NCBI RefSeq assembly: GCF_004331345.1
Contig: NZ_SJJZ01000001.1
Span: forward strand, 2,108,001 to 2,172,000
Reading direction: 5' to 3'
Length of the DNA stretch: 64,000 nucleotides
Source: Kribbella soli
GTDB taxonomy: Bacteria; Actinomycetota; Actinomycetes; Propionibacteriales; Kribbellaceae
Each line of letters begins with the position of its first letter. The first letter of the stretch is position 1. A program made the position numbers and the translations under genes. Of the stretch, positions 52,414 to 60,778 are shown piece by piece. The notes under the pieces are model-generated. The model had not been told where the DNA came from and ran no database searches. It saw only the letters and a list, made by a program, of their open reading frames with translations.

Positions 52414-53096
52414 TTGAGGGTTCCGTCGACGATGCGGACCTGGCGTTGCGCCCGGCGGCTGACGTTGTCGTCGTGGGTGATGACAGCCAGCGTCATGCCC
52501 TCGGAATGCAGTTCGTCGAACACCTGCAGGATCGCCTCCGCGTTCGCCGTGTCCAGGTTTCCGGTCGGTTCGTCCGCGAGCAGCAGACTGGGCTCCGCGA
52601 CGAGCGCCCGCGCGATCGCGACCCGCTGCCGTTCACCGCCGGAGAGCGTGGTCGGCGCGAACTCCATCCGGTGCGACAGCCCGACCCGGTCCAGCGCGAC
52701 CCGCGCCCGCGCCATCCGTTGCCGTCGCGGCACTCCGACGTACACCATCGAGAGCGCCACGTTCTCCAGCACGGTGCGATGGTCGAGCAGATGGAACGAC
52801 TGGAACACGAACCCGATCCGCTCCCCCCGCAGTACGGCGCGCCGGCGCTCGCGCAGGCTCATCGTGTCCACGCCGTCGAGCCGGTAGACCCCACCCGTTG
52901 GGTTGTCCAACAACCCGAGCAGATGCAGCAGCGTCGACTTCCCGGACCCGGACGGCCCGACGATCGACAGGTACTCCCCCTGCCCGATGGTCAGATCGAC
53001 CCCGTTGATCGCCTGTACTTCGGGCGGCCCCGGAAAGAACCGCCGTACGCCGATCATCTCGACGACCGGCGCCGGCAACGCGACCGCGGTGCTCAT
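52407..53096 (-). CDS. ABC transporter ATP-binding protein (MacB/LolD type)
   Basis: Encodes 229 residues. Walker A GPSGSGKST, Q-loop FVFQSFHLLDHRTV, signature LSGGERQRVAIARA, Walker B LLLADEPTGNLDT, H-loop VITHDDNV. The LDT D-loop and the FQ.F.LL segment are typical of the LolD/MacB subfamily. Overlaps the adaptor gene by 4 nt and the permease gene by 7 nt. Confidence 0.95.
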   Translation of the reverse strand: MSTAVALPAPVVEMIGVRRFFPGPPEVQAINGVDLTIGQGEYLSIVGPSGSGKSTLLHLLGLLDNPTGGVYRLDGVDTMSLRERRRAVLRGERIGFVFQSFHLLDHRTVLENVALSMVYVGVPRRQRMARARVALDRVGLSHRMEFAPTTLSGGERQRVAIARALVAEPSLLLADEPTGNLDTANAEAILQVFDELHSEGMTLAVITHDDNVSRRAQRQVRIVDGTLKW

Positions 53097-54403
53097 CGTC
53101 CGACCACCACCTGGTCGGCCTCGGACAACTTCGCGTCGCCCTTCGGGGTGACCTGCGCGAACCCGTCCGCGGTCAGCCCGACCGTAACCGGGATGAGCTC
53201 CACCTTGCCGTTCCGCAGTACCTCGACCCGCGACGCACCGTCGGATCCGGACGACAGAGCAGCCACCGGTACGGCGAGCACCTTGCCGCTGGTGCTCTTG
53301 ATCGGGATCGTCACCCGAACGTTCGCGTCCCGCAGCAGCGCCAGCTGGCTCGCGGTCAACGCGTTCGGCGCGACCACCACGTCGTACTGGTTCCCGTTCT
53401 TCGTGACCCGGCGGACCTTCCCGGCGACGGACACACTGTCACCGAGATCGAGGGTCGCCGCCATGCCTGCCTTCAGCCGCTGCGCGGTCTCCGCGTCGAC
53501 CTTGACCGTGACGACCAGCGACGCACCGCTGGCCGACATCACCACGCCGTTCACCGTCCCGCCGCGCTCGACCTTCACGTCGTCGACACGGCGCGGCAGC
53601 GTCTTCACGTAGACCACTTCGGACACCGGCAGCGGCGTACCGGCCTTGAACTCGGCCTCGTTCTGAGCTTCCTGAGCGTCCGCGAGGTTCTCCTCCGCGT
53701 CGTCCACAGCACCTTGCTGCACCGACGTGTCTCCCTTGCCGCCGGCAGCAGCCTTCGCGGTCTTGGCCGCCTTGAGCTGCGACTGGGCCTGGCGGAGTTG
53801 CTTCTTCGCCGCGTCGACCTGCTTCTTCGACTGGTCGACGGCCTGCGTGACCTTCTCGTCCGGCGCGGGAGCTTCGTACCCGGCGTTCTCGTACAGCTCC
53901 TCCACCGCGGCCGACGTGTCGAGCGTGTACTCGTCGTCGACCGTCCCCGGGTCGTACCCGAGCCGGTCGAGTGTCTGCTCCAGCTGCAGCACGTCCGGTC
54001 CCTTGGACCCTGGCGAGAGCGTCCGATACATCGGCAGTACGCCGGCCAGTCCGATCACCGGCCGCCCGGTGATCTCGAGCAGCGCCTTGCCCTCGGTGAT
54101 CGTCGACCCGACCGCCGGCACCTTCCCGGTGACGATCGGCGGTGTGGTCAGCCCGCTGGTCTCGACCCGGATGTTCACCGCGCCGTCGAACGACGCGTCG
54201 CCCCGGCCGACCACCTTGCTGGACAGCGCCTTCTTCGCCACCGGCACGGTGATCTGGGACGCCTTCGGTGCCGCGGTCTTCGCGGCAGCGTCCTCCGGCG
54301 AGCTGATCCGGCTGCCCGCGGCGACACCGACTCCTAGCGAGACGGTGGCGACCGCGGACACCCCGACCAGCACCCGGCGGCGGGACTTGGGCGAAGCGGT
54401 CAC
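53093..54403 (-). CDS. Membrane-fusion (HlyD-like) adaptor with peptidoglycan-binding domain
   Basis: Encodes 436 residues from a GTG. TM anchor at about 10-30. A PG_binding_1 motif sits at about 125-175 (SPGSKGPDVLQLEQTLDRLGYDPG). A long coiled coil follows (about 185-250, KKQVDAAKKQLRQAQSQLKA), then beta-barrel/lipoyl-like segments. It bridges the ABC permease to the cell wall in actinobacteria, which lack a TolC-type outer membrane channel. Start overlaps the lipoprotein stop (GTGA). Confidence 0.88.
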   Translation of the reverse strand: MTASPKSRRRVLVGVSAVATVSLGVGVAAGSRISSPEDAAAKTAAPKASQITVPVAKKALSSKVVGRGDASFDGAVNIRVETSGLTTPPIVTGKVPAVGSTITEGKALLEITGRPVIGLAGVLPMYRTLSPGSKGPDVLQLEQTLDRLGYDPGTVDDEYTLDTSAAVEELYENAGYEAPAPDEKVTQAVDQSKKQVDAAKKQLRQAQSQLKAAKTAKAAAGGKGDTSVQQGAVDDAEENLADAQEAQNEAEFKAGTPLPVSEVVYVKTLPRRVDDVKVERGGTVNGVVMSASGASLVVTVKVDAETAQRLKAGMAATLDLGDSVSVAGKVRRVTKNGNQYDVVVAPNALTASQLALLRDANVRVTIPIKSTSGKVLAVPVAALSSGSDGASRVEVLRNGKVELIPVTVGLTADGFAQVTPKGDAKLSEADQVVVGR

Positions 54404-55452
54404 CGGTTCGCCGTCTCGTCGCGGTACGCCTCGAGCTCGGACTTGTGCTGGTCGACGAACTCCTTCTCGGCCGCGTACTGCACCTTCTTGTACGCGTCGT
54501 CGTACCCACTGGCCTTGCACTTCTGATCCGCCACCGCGAGGGCGATCTCGGACTTGCGCAGCTCGGACAGCTTCGCCGAGTCGACCTTGTCGAACGACGG
54601 CGGGCCAGTGATCGTCTTGGACGGACCGCCCTTCGTCGGCGGCTTGTTCCCGGTCAGCGTGTCGAGCTTCTGCTGGATCTGCTCACGCGGGTCGTCGACC
54701 TTCTTGAAACCGGAGTGCCCGGCGTCGGCCATGCAGTCGGACCAGGCGCTGGTGGCGTCCACCACGCGCTGGTCGGTGTCGATCCGCTTCTGCAACGCCT
54801 GGATGTCCTTGAACAGGCTGTCGAACTTCTTGAAGTCGATGTTCCGGTCCGCGCCGTCGCCGTAAACCTGCTTGATCGCCTTGCCGCGACAGCCCAGGTC
54901 CTGCTGACCGCTCGAACTCGGGCCGTCCTTGCCGCCCTCGATCACGACCGCGCCGTTGCCGTTCGCGTTCGGTCCGTTCAGCGCTTTGTCGTACGCCTTC
55001 TGCGCGGCCGCCGACAGCGCGCTGCGGATCTTGGTGTTCGGGTTCGAGTCGTCGTTTCCGGCCTTGGACCAGTCGATCGTGCTGATGCCGTACCCGTACT
55101 GCTCGGCGAACTTGTCCGGCGGCAGGTTGAACGCCTCGCTGAACTTGCTCTTCGCGTTCTGCTCCGGCGGTACGGCGACGTACTCGAAACCGGCCGCCTT
55201 CATGCAGGTGACGGTGGCGTCCTCGACCTTGCGCTGCTTGGCCAGATCCTCCTCGGTCGGTTGCTGAGCGCCCCCGGCCCGGACCGCCATCTTGAACCCG
55301 CCGCCGGACGAACTGACGAAGCCGTCGCCCATGTACTCCGCGAGCGGACTCTTGTCGCTCTGCTGATCGGACGCGACCGGCGCCTTGTCGTTCCCGCAGG
55401 CAGCCAGCGCCAGGACCGCCATCACCGTGAGCGCTGTTCGTGAGGTCTTCAT
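54400..55452 (-). CDS. Cys-rich lipoprotein of unknown function, linked to the MacAB-type system
   Basis: Encodes 350 residues. Lipobox LAAC at residues 16-19. Several Cys-centred motifs of similar form recur: VTCMKAAGFEY, LGCRGKAIKQVYG, SDCMADAGHSGF and QKCKASGYDDAY. No family recognised. First gene of the minus-strand adaptor/ABC operon and divergent from the two-component system whose kinase sensor domain carries similar Cys motifs. Possibly an accessory substrate-binding or stress-sensing protein. Confidence 0.82.
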   Translation of the reverse strand: MKTSRTALTVMAVLALAACGNDKAPVASDQQSDKSPLAEYMGDGFVSSSGGGFKMAVRAGGAQQPTEEDLAKQRKVEDATVTCMKAAGFEYVAVPPEQNAKSKFSEAFNLPPDKFAEQYGYGISTIDWSKAGNDDSNPNTKIRSALSAAAQKAYDKALNGPNANGNGAVVIEGGKDGPSSSGQQDLGCRGKAIKQVYGDGADRNIDFKKFDSLFKDIQALQKRIDTDQRVVDATSAWSDCMADAGHSGFKKVDDPREQIQQKLDTLTGNKPPTKGGPSKTITGPPSFDKVDSAKLSELRKSEIALAVADQKCKASGYDDAYKKVQYAAEKEFVDQHKSELEAYRDETANR

Positions 55453-55477
55453 GGCAGTGGAGCGTGCCGCCGCGGCC

Positions 55478-55543
55478 GTGAAGAACCTGTGAAGGTCCCG
55501 TTTGCACCCGATGCTCTCAGTCGATCTTCATCGGATTCTCATC
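55478..55543. promoter_or_regulatory. Two pairs of 11-bp-spaced direct repeats between the lipoprotein operon and the response regulator
   Basis: GTGAAG occurs at 55478 and 55489, and TCATC at 55528 and 55539, each pair exactly 11 bp apart. OmpR-type regulators bind tandem direct repeats at about this spacing. They lie in the 113-bp divergent region. Confidence 0.45.
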
Positions 55544-55565
55544 AACTTCGGGGACATTGAGAGCT

Positions 55566-56264
55566 ATGCCAGCCCGGATCTTGGTCGCCGAAGACGACCT
55601 CAAGCAGGCGGAGCTGATCCGGCGGTACCTCGAACGGGAAGGGCACCTGACTGTCGTCGTGCACGACGGCCGGGAAGCGATCGACGAGGCCCGCCGGCGC
55701 AGCCCGGACCTGCTGGTGCTCGACGTGATGATGCCGAAGGTCGACGGTCTCGACGTCTGCCGGGTGCTGCGCGCAGACGGCGACATCCCCATCATCATGC
55801 TCACCGCCCGCTCGACCGAGGACGATCTGCTGCTCGGGCTCGACCTGGGCGCGGACGACTACCTGACCAAGCCGTACAACCCGCGCGAACTGGTCGCGCG
55901 GGTCCGGTCGGTACTGCGTCGGACCCGCAGCCGCGCCGAGGGCGAGGTGTACCGCGTCGGCGATCTCGAGATCGACCCGAGCCGGCACGAGGTCCGGCTG
56001 ACCGGGGAGCTGATCGAGCTGACACCGGCCGAGTTCAAGATCCTCGCCTGTCTGGCGGCGTCGCCGGGGCGGGCGTTCTCACGGCAGCAGTTGCTCGAGC
56101 ACGCGTTCGGCTTCGACCACTACGTGTTCGACCGGACCGTCGACGTCCACGTGATGAATCTGCGGAAGAAGATCGAGCCGTCCTCGGGCGCACCGGCGTA
56201 CCTGAAGACCGTGTACGGCGTGGGGTACAAACTCGCGGACAAGGCGGTGAGCCATGCGTCGTAG
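55566..56264 (+). CDS. OmpR family response regulator
   Basis: Encodes 232 residues. Receiver domain with D10/D11, phospho-acceptor D53 (VLDVMMP) and K102 (TKPYN). C-terminal winged helix is intact (ELTPAEFKILACLAASPGRAFSRQQLL, then VDVHVMNLRKKIE and VYGVGYKL). Overlaps the kinase gene by 11 nt. Likely controls the divergent lipoprotein/adaptor/ABC operon. Confidence 0.95.
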   Translation: MPARILVAEDDLKQAELIRRYLEREGHLTVVVHDGREAIDEARRRSPDLLVLDVMMPKVDGLDVCRVLRADGDIPIIMLTARSTEDDLLLGLDLGADDYLTKPYNPRELVARVRSVLRRTRSRAEGEVYRVGDLEIDPSRHEVRLTGELIELTPAEFKILACLAASPGRAFSRQQLLEHAFGFDHYVFDRTVDVHVMNLRKKIEPSSGAPAYLKTVYGVGYKLADKAVSHAS

Positions 56265-58143
56265 CGTGCTGGTCCGGTTCCTCGGGCTGTCGCTCGCGGT
56301 CGCGCTCGGAGCCGTGATCGCCACCGCGGTGATCGCGACCTACAGCACGACGGAGAAGCTGCAGGGCGAGATCGACGCGAACACGGGGCAACTGCAGGTC
56401 GACGGCGAGATCTACAGCCAGCTGTCGAAGTACGCCGCGGATCATCCGACCTGGTCGGGTGTGGACAAGCTTGTGCACGAGTTGGCCGACAAACTCGGCC
56501 GCCGGGTCGCGGTCACCGCCGACGACGGCTCGGTGATCGCGGACTCGGCCCGGATGCTCGGCGCCGCGCCGGAACTGCCATCGGTGCCGGCGGCAACCAT
56601 CGATGTCCGGAACTCCGGTGGTGCGAAGTTGGCCGGGGTCTCGAGCGTGATGAATGTGTACACCGCCCGCAAGACCGTGGCGGCCGGCGCGGCAGGCGGG
56701 TTCGTGGCGACCGCGAACGCGATCCCGCCGTTCGTGGGAGCCCCCGACTGGGGGTTGACCGAGGAGGAGCAGCGGAACCAGGCAAAGCTCGCCCAGCAGG
56801 TAGCCGACTGCTACACCGCGAAGGGCAGGCCCGCGAGCATCGCGCAGACCGGCGGGGCGGTCCCGCAGGTGATGATCGAGTCGTCGCAGTCGCTCGCCGG
56901 CGCGCGCGTGATGGAGAAGCCCGGAGCCGCTGCCAAGGACGACACCTGTTACTCACCCGGACTGTACGCTCCGAGCGCCAAGGCCAAGATCGTCAACGAC
57001 GACGAGGTCCGGCGCGCGGTCGCCTGCCTCGATGCCGCGAGCATCGACTACCAGGTCAACGACTTCGAGGGACTGAAGTCGATCGAGCCCAAGGCCAAGG
57101 GCGATTTCACGGACAAGTTCGTCGACTGCACCACCCAGGCCCGCGTCCAGGCGTTGACGCCGTACGTCGCTCCGCCCGCGAAGCTGTACCTCGGGGCGAA
57201 GAGCACGTTCAACGTCTTCTCCGGTGAAGGACTGCTGCGGACGGCGGCGACCGCGCTCGGTGTGCTGCTGATCGCGGCGCTGGTGATGTTCTTCGCCGGA
57301 CGTCGTCTGGTGCGACCGATCGTGGCGTTGACGGGTGCGACGCAGCGGATGCGCAACGGGGACCACGCGGCGCGCGTGCCGGTGAGCGGGAAGGACGAGG
57401 TGGCGCGGCTCGGGCATGCGTTCAACGACATGGCCGAATCGATCCAGCGGCACGACTTCCAGCGCAAGGCGATGGTCAGCGATGTCGCGCACGAGTTGCG
57501 GACACCGTTGGCGAACATCAAGGGATACCTGGTCGCGTCCGAGGACGGCGTCGTACCGCTCGATCAGTCGCTCGTCACCTCACTGCTCGAGGAGACCGGG
57601 CTGCTGGAGCACTTGGTCGCCGACCTCCAGGACCTCGCCCTCGCCGACGCCGGCATGCTCCGCCTGCACCCGGCCGAGCGCGACCTCTCCGAGTTGGTCC
57701 AGCAGGTCGTCTCTGCGCACCGGCCCGCCGCCGACACCGCTGGGGTCACCCTCACCGCCGCGCTCGCCGGCTCTTCGCCCGCGGTCGTCGACGGCTCCCG
57801 GATCCGGCAGGCCCTCGGAAACCTGGTGTCGAACGCGATCCGCTACACGCCGACGGGCGGGCACGTCGTGGTCGGCGTACGGCCTGTGGAGTCTGGTGGC
57901 AGGGCGGGTTACAACCTGACGGTCACCGACAACGGCGCCGGCATCGCGCCGGAACACCTCCCGCACCTGTTCGACCGCTTCTACCGCGCCGACGTCTCCC
58001 GCACCCGCACCACCGGCGGCAGCGGCCTAGGCCTGGCCATCACCAAACACCTCACCGAAGCCCACCAAGGCCACATCACCGTCACCAGCAACCCCGGCAC
58101 CGGCTCCACCTTCACCATCTGGCTCCCCGCAACCTCCGGCTAA
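56254..58143 (+). CDS. Sensor histidine kinase with large Cys-containing extracellular domain
   Basis: Encodes 629 residues. TM1 at about 9-31, an extracellular domain of about 290 residues with four Cys (DCYTAKG, CYSPG, ACLDAAS, DCTTQA), TM2 at about 325-347, HAMP (RRLVRPIVALTGATQRMRNGD), HisKA with H413 in SDVAHELRTPLANIKGY, and HATPase with N-box LVSNAIRYTP and G-boxes DNGAGI and GSGLGL. A membrane sensor for cell-envelope or antibiotic stress is the common role of such pairs beside a MacAB-type pump. Confidence 0.94.
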   Translation: MRRSVLVRFLGLSLAVALGAVIATAVIATYSTTEKLQGEIDANTGQLQVDGEIYSQLSKYAADHPTWSGVDKLVHELADKLGRRVAVTADDGSVIADSARMLGAAPELPSVPAATIDVRNSGGAKLAGVSSVMNVYTARKTVAAGAAGGFVATANAIPPFVGAPDWGLTEEEQRNQAKLAQQVADCYTAKGRPASIAQTGGAVPQVMIESSQSLAGARVMEKPGAAAKDDTCYSPGLYAPSAKAKIVNDDEVRRAVACLDAASIDYQVNDFEGLKSIEPKAKGDFTDKFVDCTTQARVQALTPYVAPPAKLYLGAKSTFNVFSGEGLLRTAATALGVLLIAALVMFFAGRRLVRPIVALTGATQRMRNGDHAARVPVSGKDEVARLGHAFNDMAESIQRHDFQRKAMVSDVAHELRTPLANIKGYLVASEDGVVPLDQSLVTSLLEETGLLEHLVADLQDLALADAGMLRLHPAERDLSELVQQVVSAHRPAADTAGVTLTAALAGSSPAVVDGSRIRQALGNLVSNAIRYTPTGGHVVVGVRPVESGGRAGYNLTVTDNGAGIAPEHLPHLFDRFYRADVSRTRTTGGSGLGLAITKHLTEAHQGHITVTSNPGTGSTFTIWLPATSG

Positions 58144-58207
58144 GAGCGGCATTGCACCCTGAGCGCGGGCAGTGCACAGGCCATTTCGGCTCTTGCGACC
58201 GATGTGT

Positions 58208-58316
58208 GATCTGCAGCTCGACAGGATGTGTCGGGTGGACGGGTAGTGCACCTGAGCGTGAACGTGTCCGTGCGTACAGCGTCTCACCGGTGCACTACCT
58301 GTCCAGCTTGCACATC
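58208..58316. repeat. Palindromic interspersed element, copy 2 (inverted relative to copy 1)
   Basis: GATCTGCAGCTCGACA (58208-58223), GTAGTGCACC (58243-58252), GGTGCACTAC (58289-58298) and a decayed right end TGTCCAGCTTGCACATC (58300-58316). The 36-nt core and the asymmetric 19-nt arm segment match the reverse complement of the copy at 32613-32720, so the two copies are inverted. It lies in the 602-bp stretch after the histidine kinase gene, which holds no convincing gene. Confidence 0.85.
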
Positions 58317-58334
58317 ACACCGCCGCGAGCAGCC

Positions 58335-58440
58335 GTGCCGCCACCAACCCACACATCCGGCAGAGAGCCGGATATCCCCTGGTGTTGTGGGTTCTCCCCT
58401 CGCATACCAACGGAGAAGGCACAACGCCGTCGGATATCCC
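58335..58440. repeat. Repeat-rich hairpin region
   Basis: A short repeat (GTGCCGCCACCAACCCACACAT at its start, copy A from 58335) is followed by GGATATCCC (58370-58378), an imperfect inverted repeat (GGTGTTGTG..TTCTCC at 58381-58397 against GGAGAA..CACAACGCC at 58412-58428) and a second GGATATCCC (58432-58440). No protein-coding gene is credible here; frames on both strands are low-complexity. Confidence 0.6.
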
Positions 58441-58637
58441 CTCCTGTGCGGAAGCTCTCGTCGTGCTCAGTCGGGGCCGGCCGGTGGGACGGCCCGCGCG
58501 AATGCACGCCGCGTGCGGTGCATGCGGCGGTGGTGGGGTGCGTGGGGTGCATGCGGTGGGGACTGGAGATAGGGGCTGGTGGGCGGAGACAGGGAATGTC
58601 GGGTTCCAGCACTCCACGGCCTGTCTCAAGTCCCCGG

Positions 58638-58676
58638 GTGCCGCCACCAACACCCACACATCGGACCGGAGAGCCG
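58638..58676. repeat. Short flanking repeat, copy B
   Basis: GTGCCGCCACCAACACCCAC and the following ACATCGGACCGGAGAGCCG resemble copy A at 58335, with a 2-nt insertion. Between copies A and B (58441-58637) lies GC-rich sequence with GGGGTGC-type iterations and no gene that I can support. Confidence 0.6.
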
Positions 58677-58745
58677 CCATTTCCTGTGCAGCGCCCCCGG
58701 TTGGGGTACGACGCCACCAGAGCCGACAAACCTAGACTCGGGGGC

Positions 58746-59168
58746 ATGGCGGCGCGGAAGGCTCGGGTGGGGGACGTGCATGAGGTTGCCTCGGGCATGC
58801 CGCACGTCACCAAGTGGGAGCGGGACGACGGGACGGATCGGCCTGTGTATCAGGTGGGTGGGAAGTCCTTCGTGTTCTTCCGTACGCCGCGACCCGACGC
58901 GGTGGATCCGGTCAGCGGGGACAAGTACGACGACGTGATCATGATCTGGGTCGAGTCCGAGAACGAGAAGCTCGCGCTGCTGTCGGACGACTCGAACCCG
59001 TTCTTCTCCACCCCGCACTTCGACGGCCACCCATCGGTCCTCGTCCGGGCCAGTCAGCTGGGTGAACTCACCAAGCAGGAGCTGACCGAGATCATCCAGG
59101 ACGCTTGGCTCTCCCGAGCCTCCAACAGGCGCGCAACGATGTGGCTGCGAGAGCACCGGTTGAGCTGA
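58746..59168 (+). CDS. MmcQ/YjbR family protein
   Basis: Encodes 140 residues. The pattern fits the MmcQ/YjbR double-wing fold: RVGDVHEVASGMPHVTKWE, FVFFRTPRPDAVDP, and STPHFDGHPSVLVRASQLGELTKQELTEI ending with a DAW..RAS..R tail. Family function unknown; DNA binding has been suggested from structure. It follows the repeat-rich stretch. Confidence 0.85.
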   Translation: MAARKARVGDVHEVASGMPHVTKWERDDGTDRPVYQVGGKSFVFFRTPRPDAVDPVSGDKYDDVIMIWVESENEKLALLSDDSNPFFSTPHFDGHPSVLVRASQLGELTKQELTEIIQDAWLSRASNRRATMWLREHRLS

Positions 59169-59189
59169 TCGCGCTGCCACACTGAGCGT

Positions 59190-59837
59190 GTGAGCTCACC
59201 GCCCCCCGGCCCGAACTACAGCTGGCAGCCGCAACCGGGCGACTACAAGTCGGCGCCGACGTACGGGCAGCCGCCGCGGAAGAACCGCGCCGGGCTGATC
59301 ATCGTGCTGATCGCCGCCCTCGTATTGGTTGCCCTCGGCGCGGTCGGCGTACTCGCCTACCGCCTGGTGATCGACCACCGCACCAGCGACCCCGAGCCCG
59401 GCAGCGCCGCCCCCGCACCGCGCTCCGCCGCCGGCAACCCGATGCCCACCACAACCACCCGACCAACCGCCGCGCACCCAACCACCGCACGCCCAACTGC
59501 TGTGCGCCCGACCACCGCGCGGCCGAGTGCAACGGGCCCAGTGGGTGCGAGCGATCTCGCGCGCCGTTTCGTCACCCAACTCAACGCCAACAACTCCAAG
59601 GGCGCAGCCGCCTTCGCTTGCGAGGGCTCAGAACAACTGATCCCGTTGCTGATGCGCACCCTGGTCGGCCCACCAACCAAGCTCACCACCGGCACTCCGG
59701 TCAGTCAGGCACCGACGTTCGTGATCCCCCTGTCCGGCACCTCCAAGGGCGCAGCCGTCACGGGAGTCCTGATCATCAGCAAGCTCGATCCGGCGCCCAT
59801 GTGCGTCCGCGCCTTCCAAATCACCACCACCCACTAA
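59190..59837 (+). CDS. Single-pass membrane protein with Pro/Thr-rich linker
   Basis: Encodes 215 residues from a GTG. A Pro/Tyr/Gln-rich cytoplasmic part (1-30), one TM (LIIVLIAALVLVALGAVGVLAY), a Thr/Pro/Arg linker with PTTARPTAVRPTTARP-like repeats (about 90-120) and a C-terminal folded domain (about 120-215, ARRFVTQLNANNSKGAAAFAC). The C-terminal domain resembles the small lumazine-like or NTF2-like extracytoplasmic domains of many actinobacterial proteins. Function unknown. Overlaps the LLM gene on the other strand by 4 nt. Confidence 0.78.
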   Translation: MSSPPPGPNYSWQPQPGDYKSAPTYGQPPRKNRAGLIIVLIAALVLVALGAVGVLAYRLVIDHRTSDPEPGSAAPAPRSAAGNPMPTTTTRPTAAHPTTARPTAVRPTTARPSATGPVGASDLARRFVTQLNANNSKGAAAFACEGSEQLIPLLMRTLVGPPTKLTTGTPVSQAPTFVIPLSGTSKGAAVTGVLIISKLDPAPMCVRAFQITTTH

Positions 59838-60778
59838 CCGCCCAGGGAGCGGGCTGTTTCGAGTAGGTCGGAGCCGGTGGGGAGGGTGGCGATGATGGGG
59901 GTGTCGAGGCCGTTCTCCACGTAGCGGTTGATGTGGGCCCGGCATTCGGCGGGGGTGCCGTGGACGATCAGGGCGTCGATGAGGTCTTCGGGGATGGCGG
60001 CCATGGCGGCGTTCCGGTCGCCGGCGGCCCAGGCGTCGCGCATCGGTTTCATCACTTCGGCGCGGCCGAGCCAGTCGTGGAAGGCGGCGTACCCGGGCAC
60101 GGTCAGGTACGTCGCGATCAGGAAGCGGCCGATGTTGCGGGCCATCTCGGCGTCCTCGGTGACGCAGACGAAGAGGCGGGCGGCGAGTTCCTTGTCCGGA
60201 CCGAGTTCCTCGCGGACCCGGCGTACGTCGTCCGCGGACAACCAGTTCGTGATCGCGCCGTCGGCCTCGCGCGCGGCCAGTCGCAGCATCTGCGGACGCA
60301 GCGCGGCGAGCATGATCGCGGGCGGTACGTCGGGCGCCTTCTCCAGCCGGAACCGCCGGATCGTGAAGCTGTCGAACTCCCCGTCGACCTTCTCCCCCGC
60401 GAACGCCTGCCGCAGGAACCGCAGTACGTCGCGGGTCCGCGCCAGCGGCGGGTCGTACGCGATCCCGTTCCACCCGGTCACGATCGTCTCCGACGACGCC
60501 CCGATCCCGAGCACGAACCGCCCCGGCGCGAGATCCGCCAACGCCGCGGCGCTCATCGCCAACGCCGCCGGCCCACGGGTGTGCACCGGTACGACGGCCG
60601 TCCCGAGCCGCAGCCGCTGGTCCCACTCGGACGCGAGCACCAGCGGCGTGAACGCATCCGCGCCGGCCACCTCCGCCGACCACAGATCCGTGTATCCCAA
60701 CTCGTACAGCTCCGAGATCAGCGCGCGGTGATCACGCAACGGTACGCCGGTCAGCGGCACGGTCAGACCCCAGCGCAT
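59834..60778 (-). CDS. LLM class F420-dependent oxidoreductase
   Basis: Encodes 314 residues: MRWGLTVPLTGVPLRDHRAL, LASEWDQRLRLGTAVVPVHTRGP, LAPGRFVLGIGASSETIVTGWNG, then PPAIMLAALRPQMLRLAAREADG and TPAECRAHINRYVENGLD. These are the TIM-barrel landmarks of the F420-dependent branch. Its ATG directly follows the SDR stop (TGA ATG), so it is the last gene of the five-gene minus-strand operon. Confidence 0.9.
   Translation of the reverse strand: MRWGLTVPLTGVPLRDHRALISELYELGYTDLWSAEVAGADAFTPLVLASEWDQRLRLGTAVVPVHTRGPAALAMSAAALADLAPGRFVLGIGASSETIVTGWNGIAYDPPLARTRDVLRFLRQAFAGEKVDGEFDSFTIRRFRLEKAPDVPPAIMLAALRPQMLRLAAREADGAITNWLSADDVRRVREELGPDKELAARLFVCVTEDAEMARNIGRFLIATYLTVPGYAAFHDWLGRAEVMKPMRDAWAAGDRNAAMAAIPEDLIDALIVHGTPAECRAHINRYVENGLDTPIIATLPTGSDLLETARSLGG

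Noticed and set aside
58152..58745. Protein-coding genes in the stretch after the histidine kinase
   Set aside because: Frames on both strands are repeat-derived and rich in Pro/His/Cys, with no ribosome binding sites or domains.
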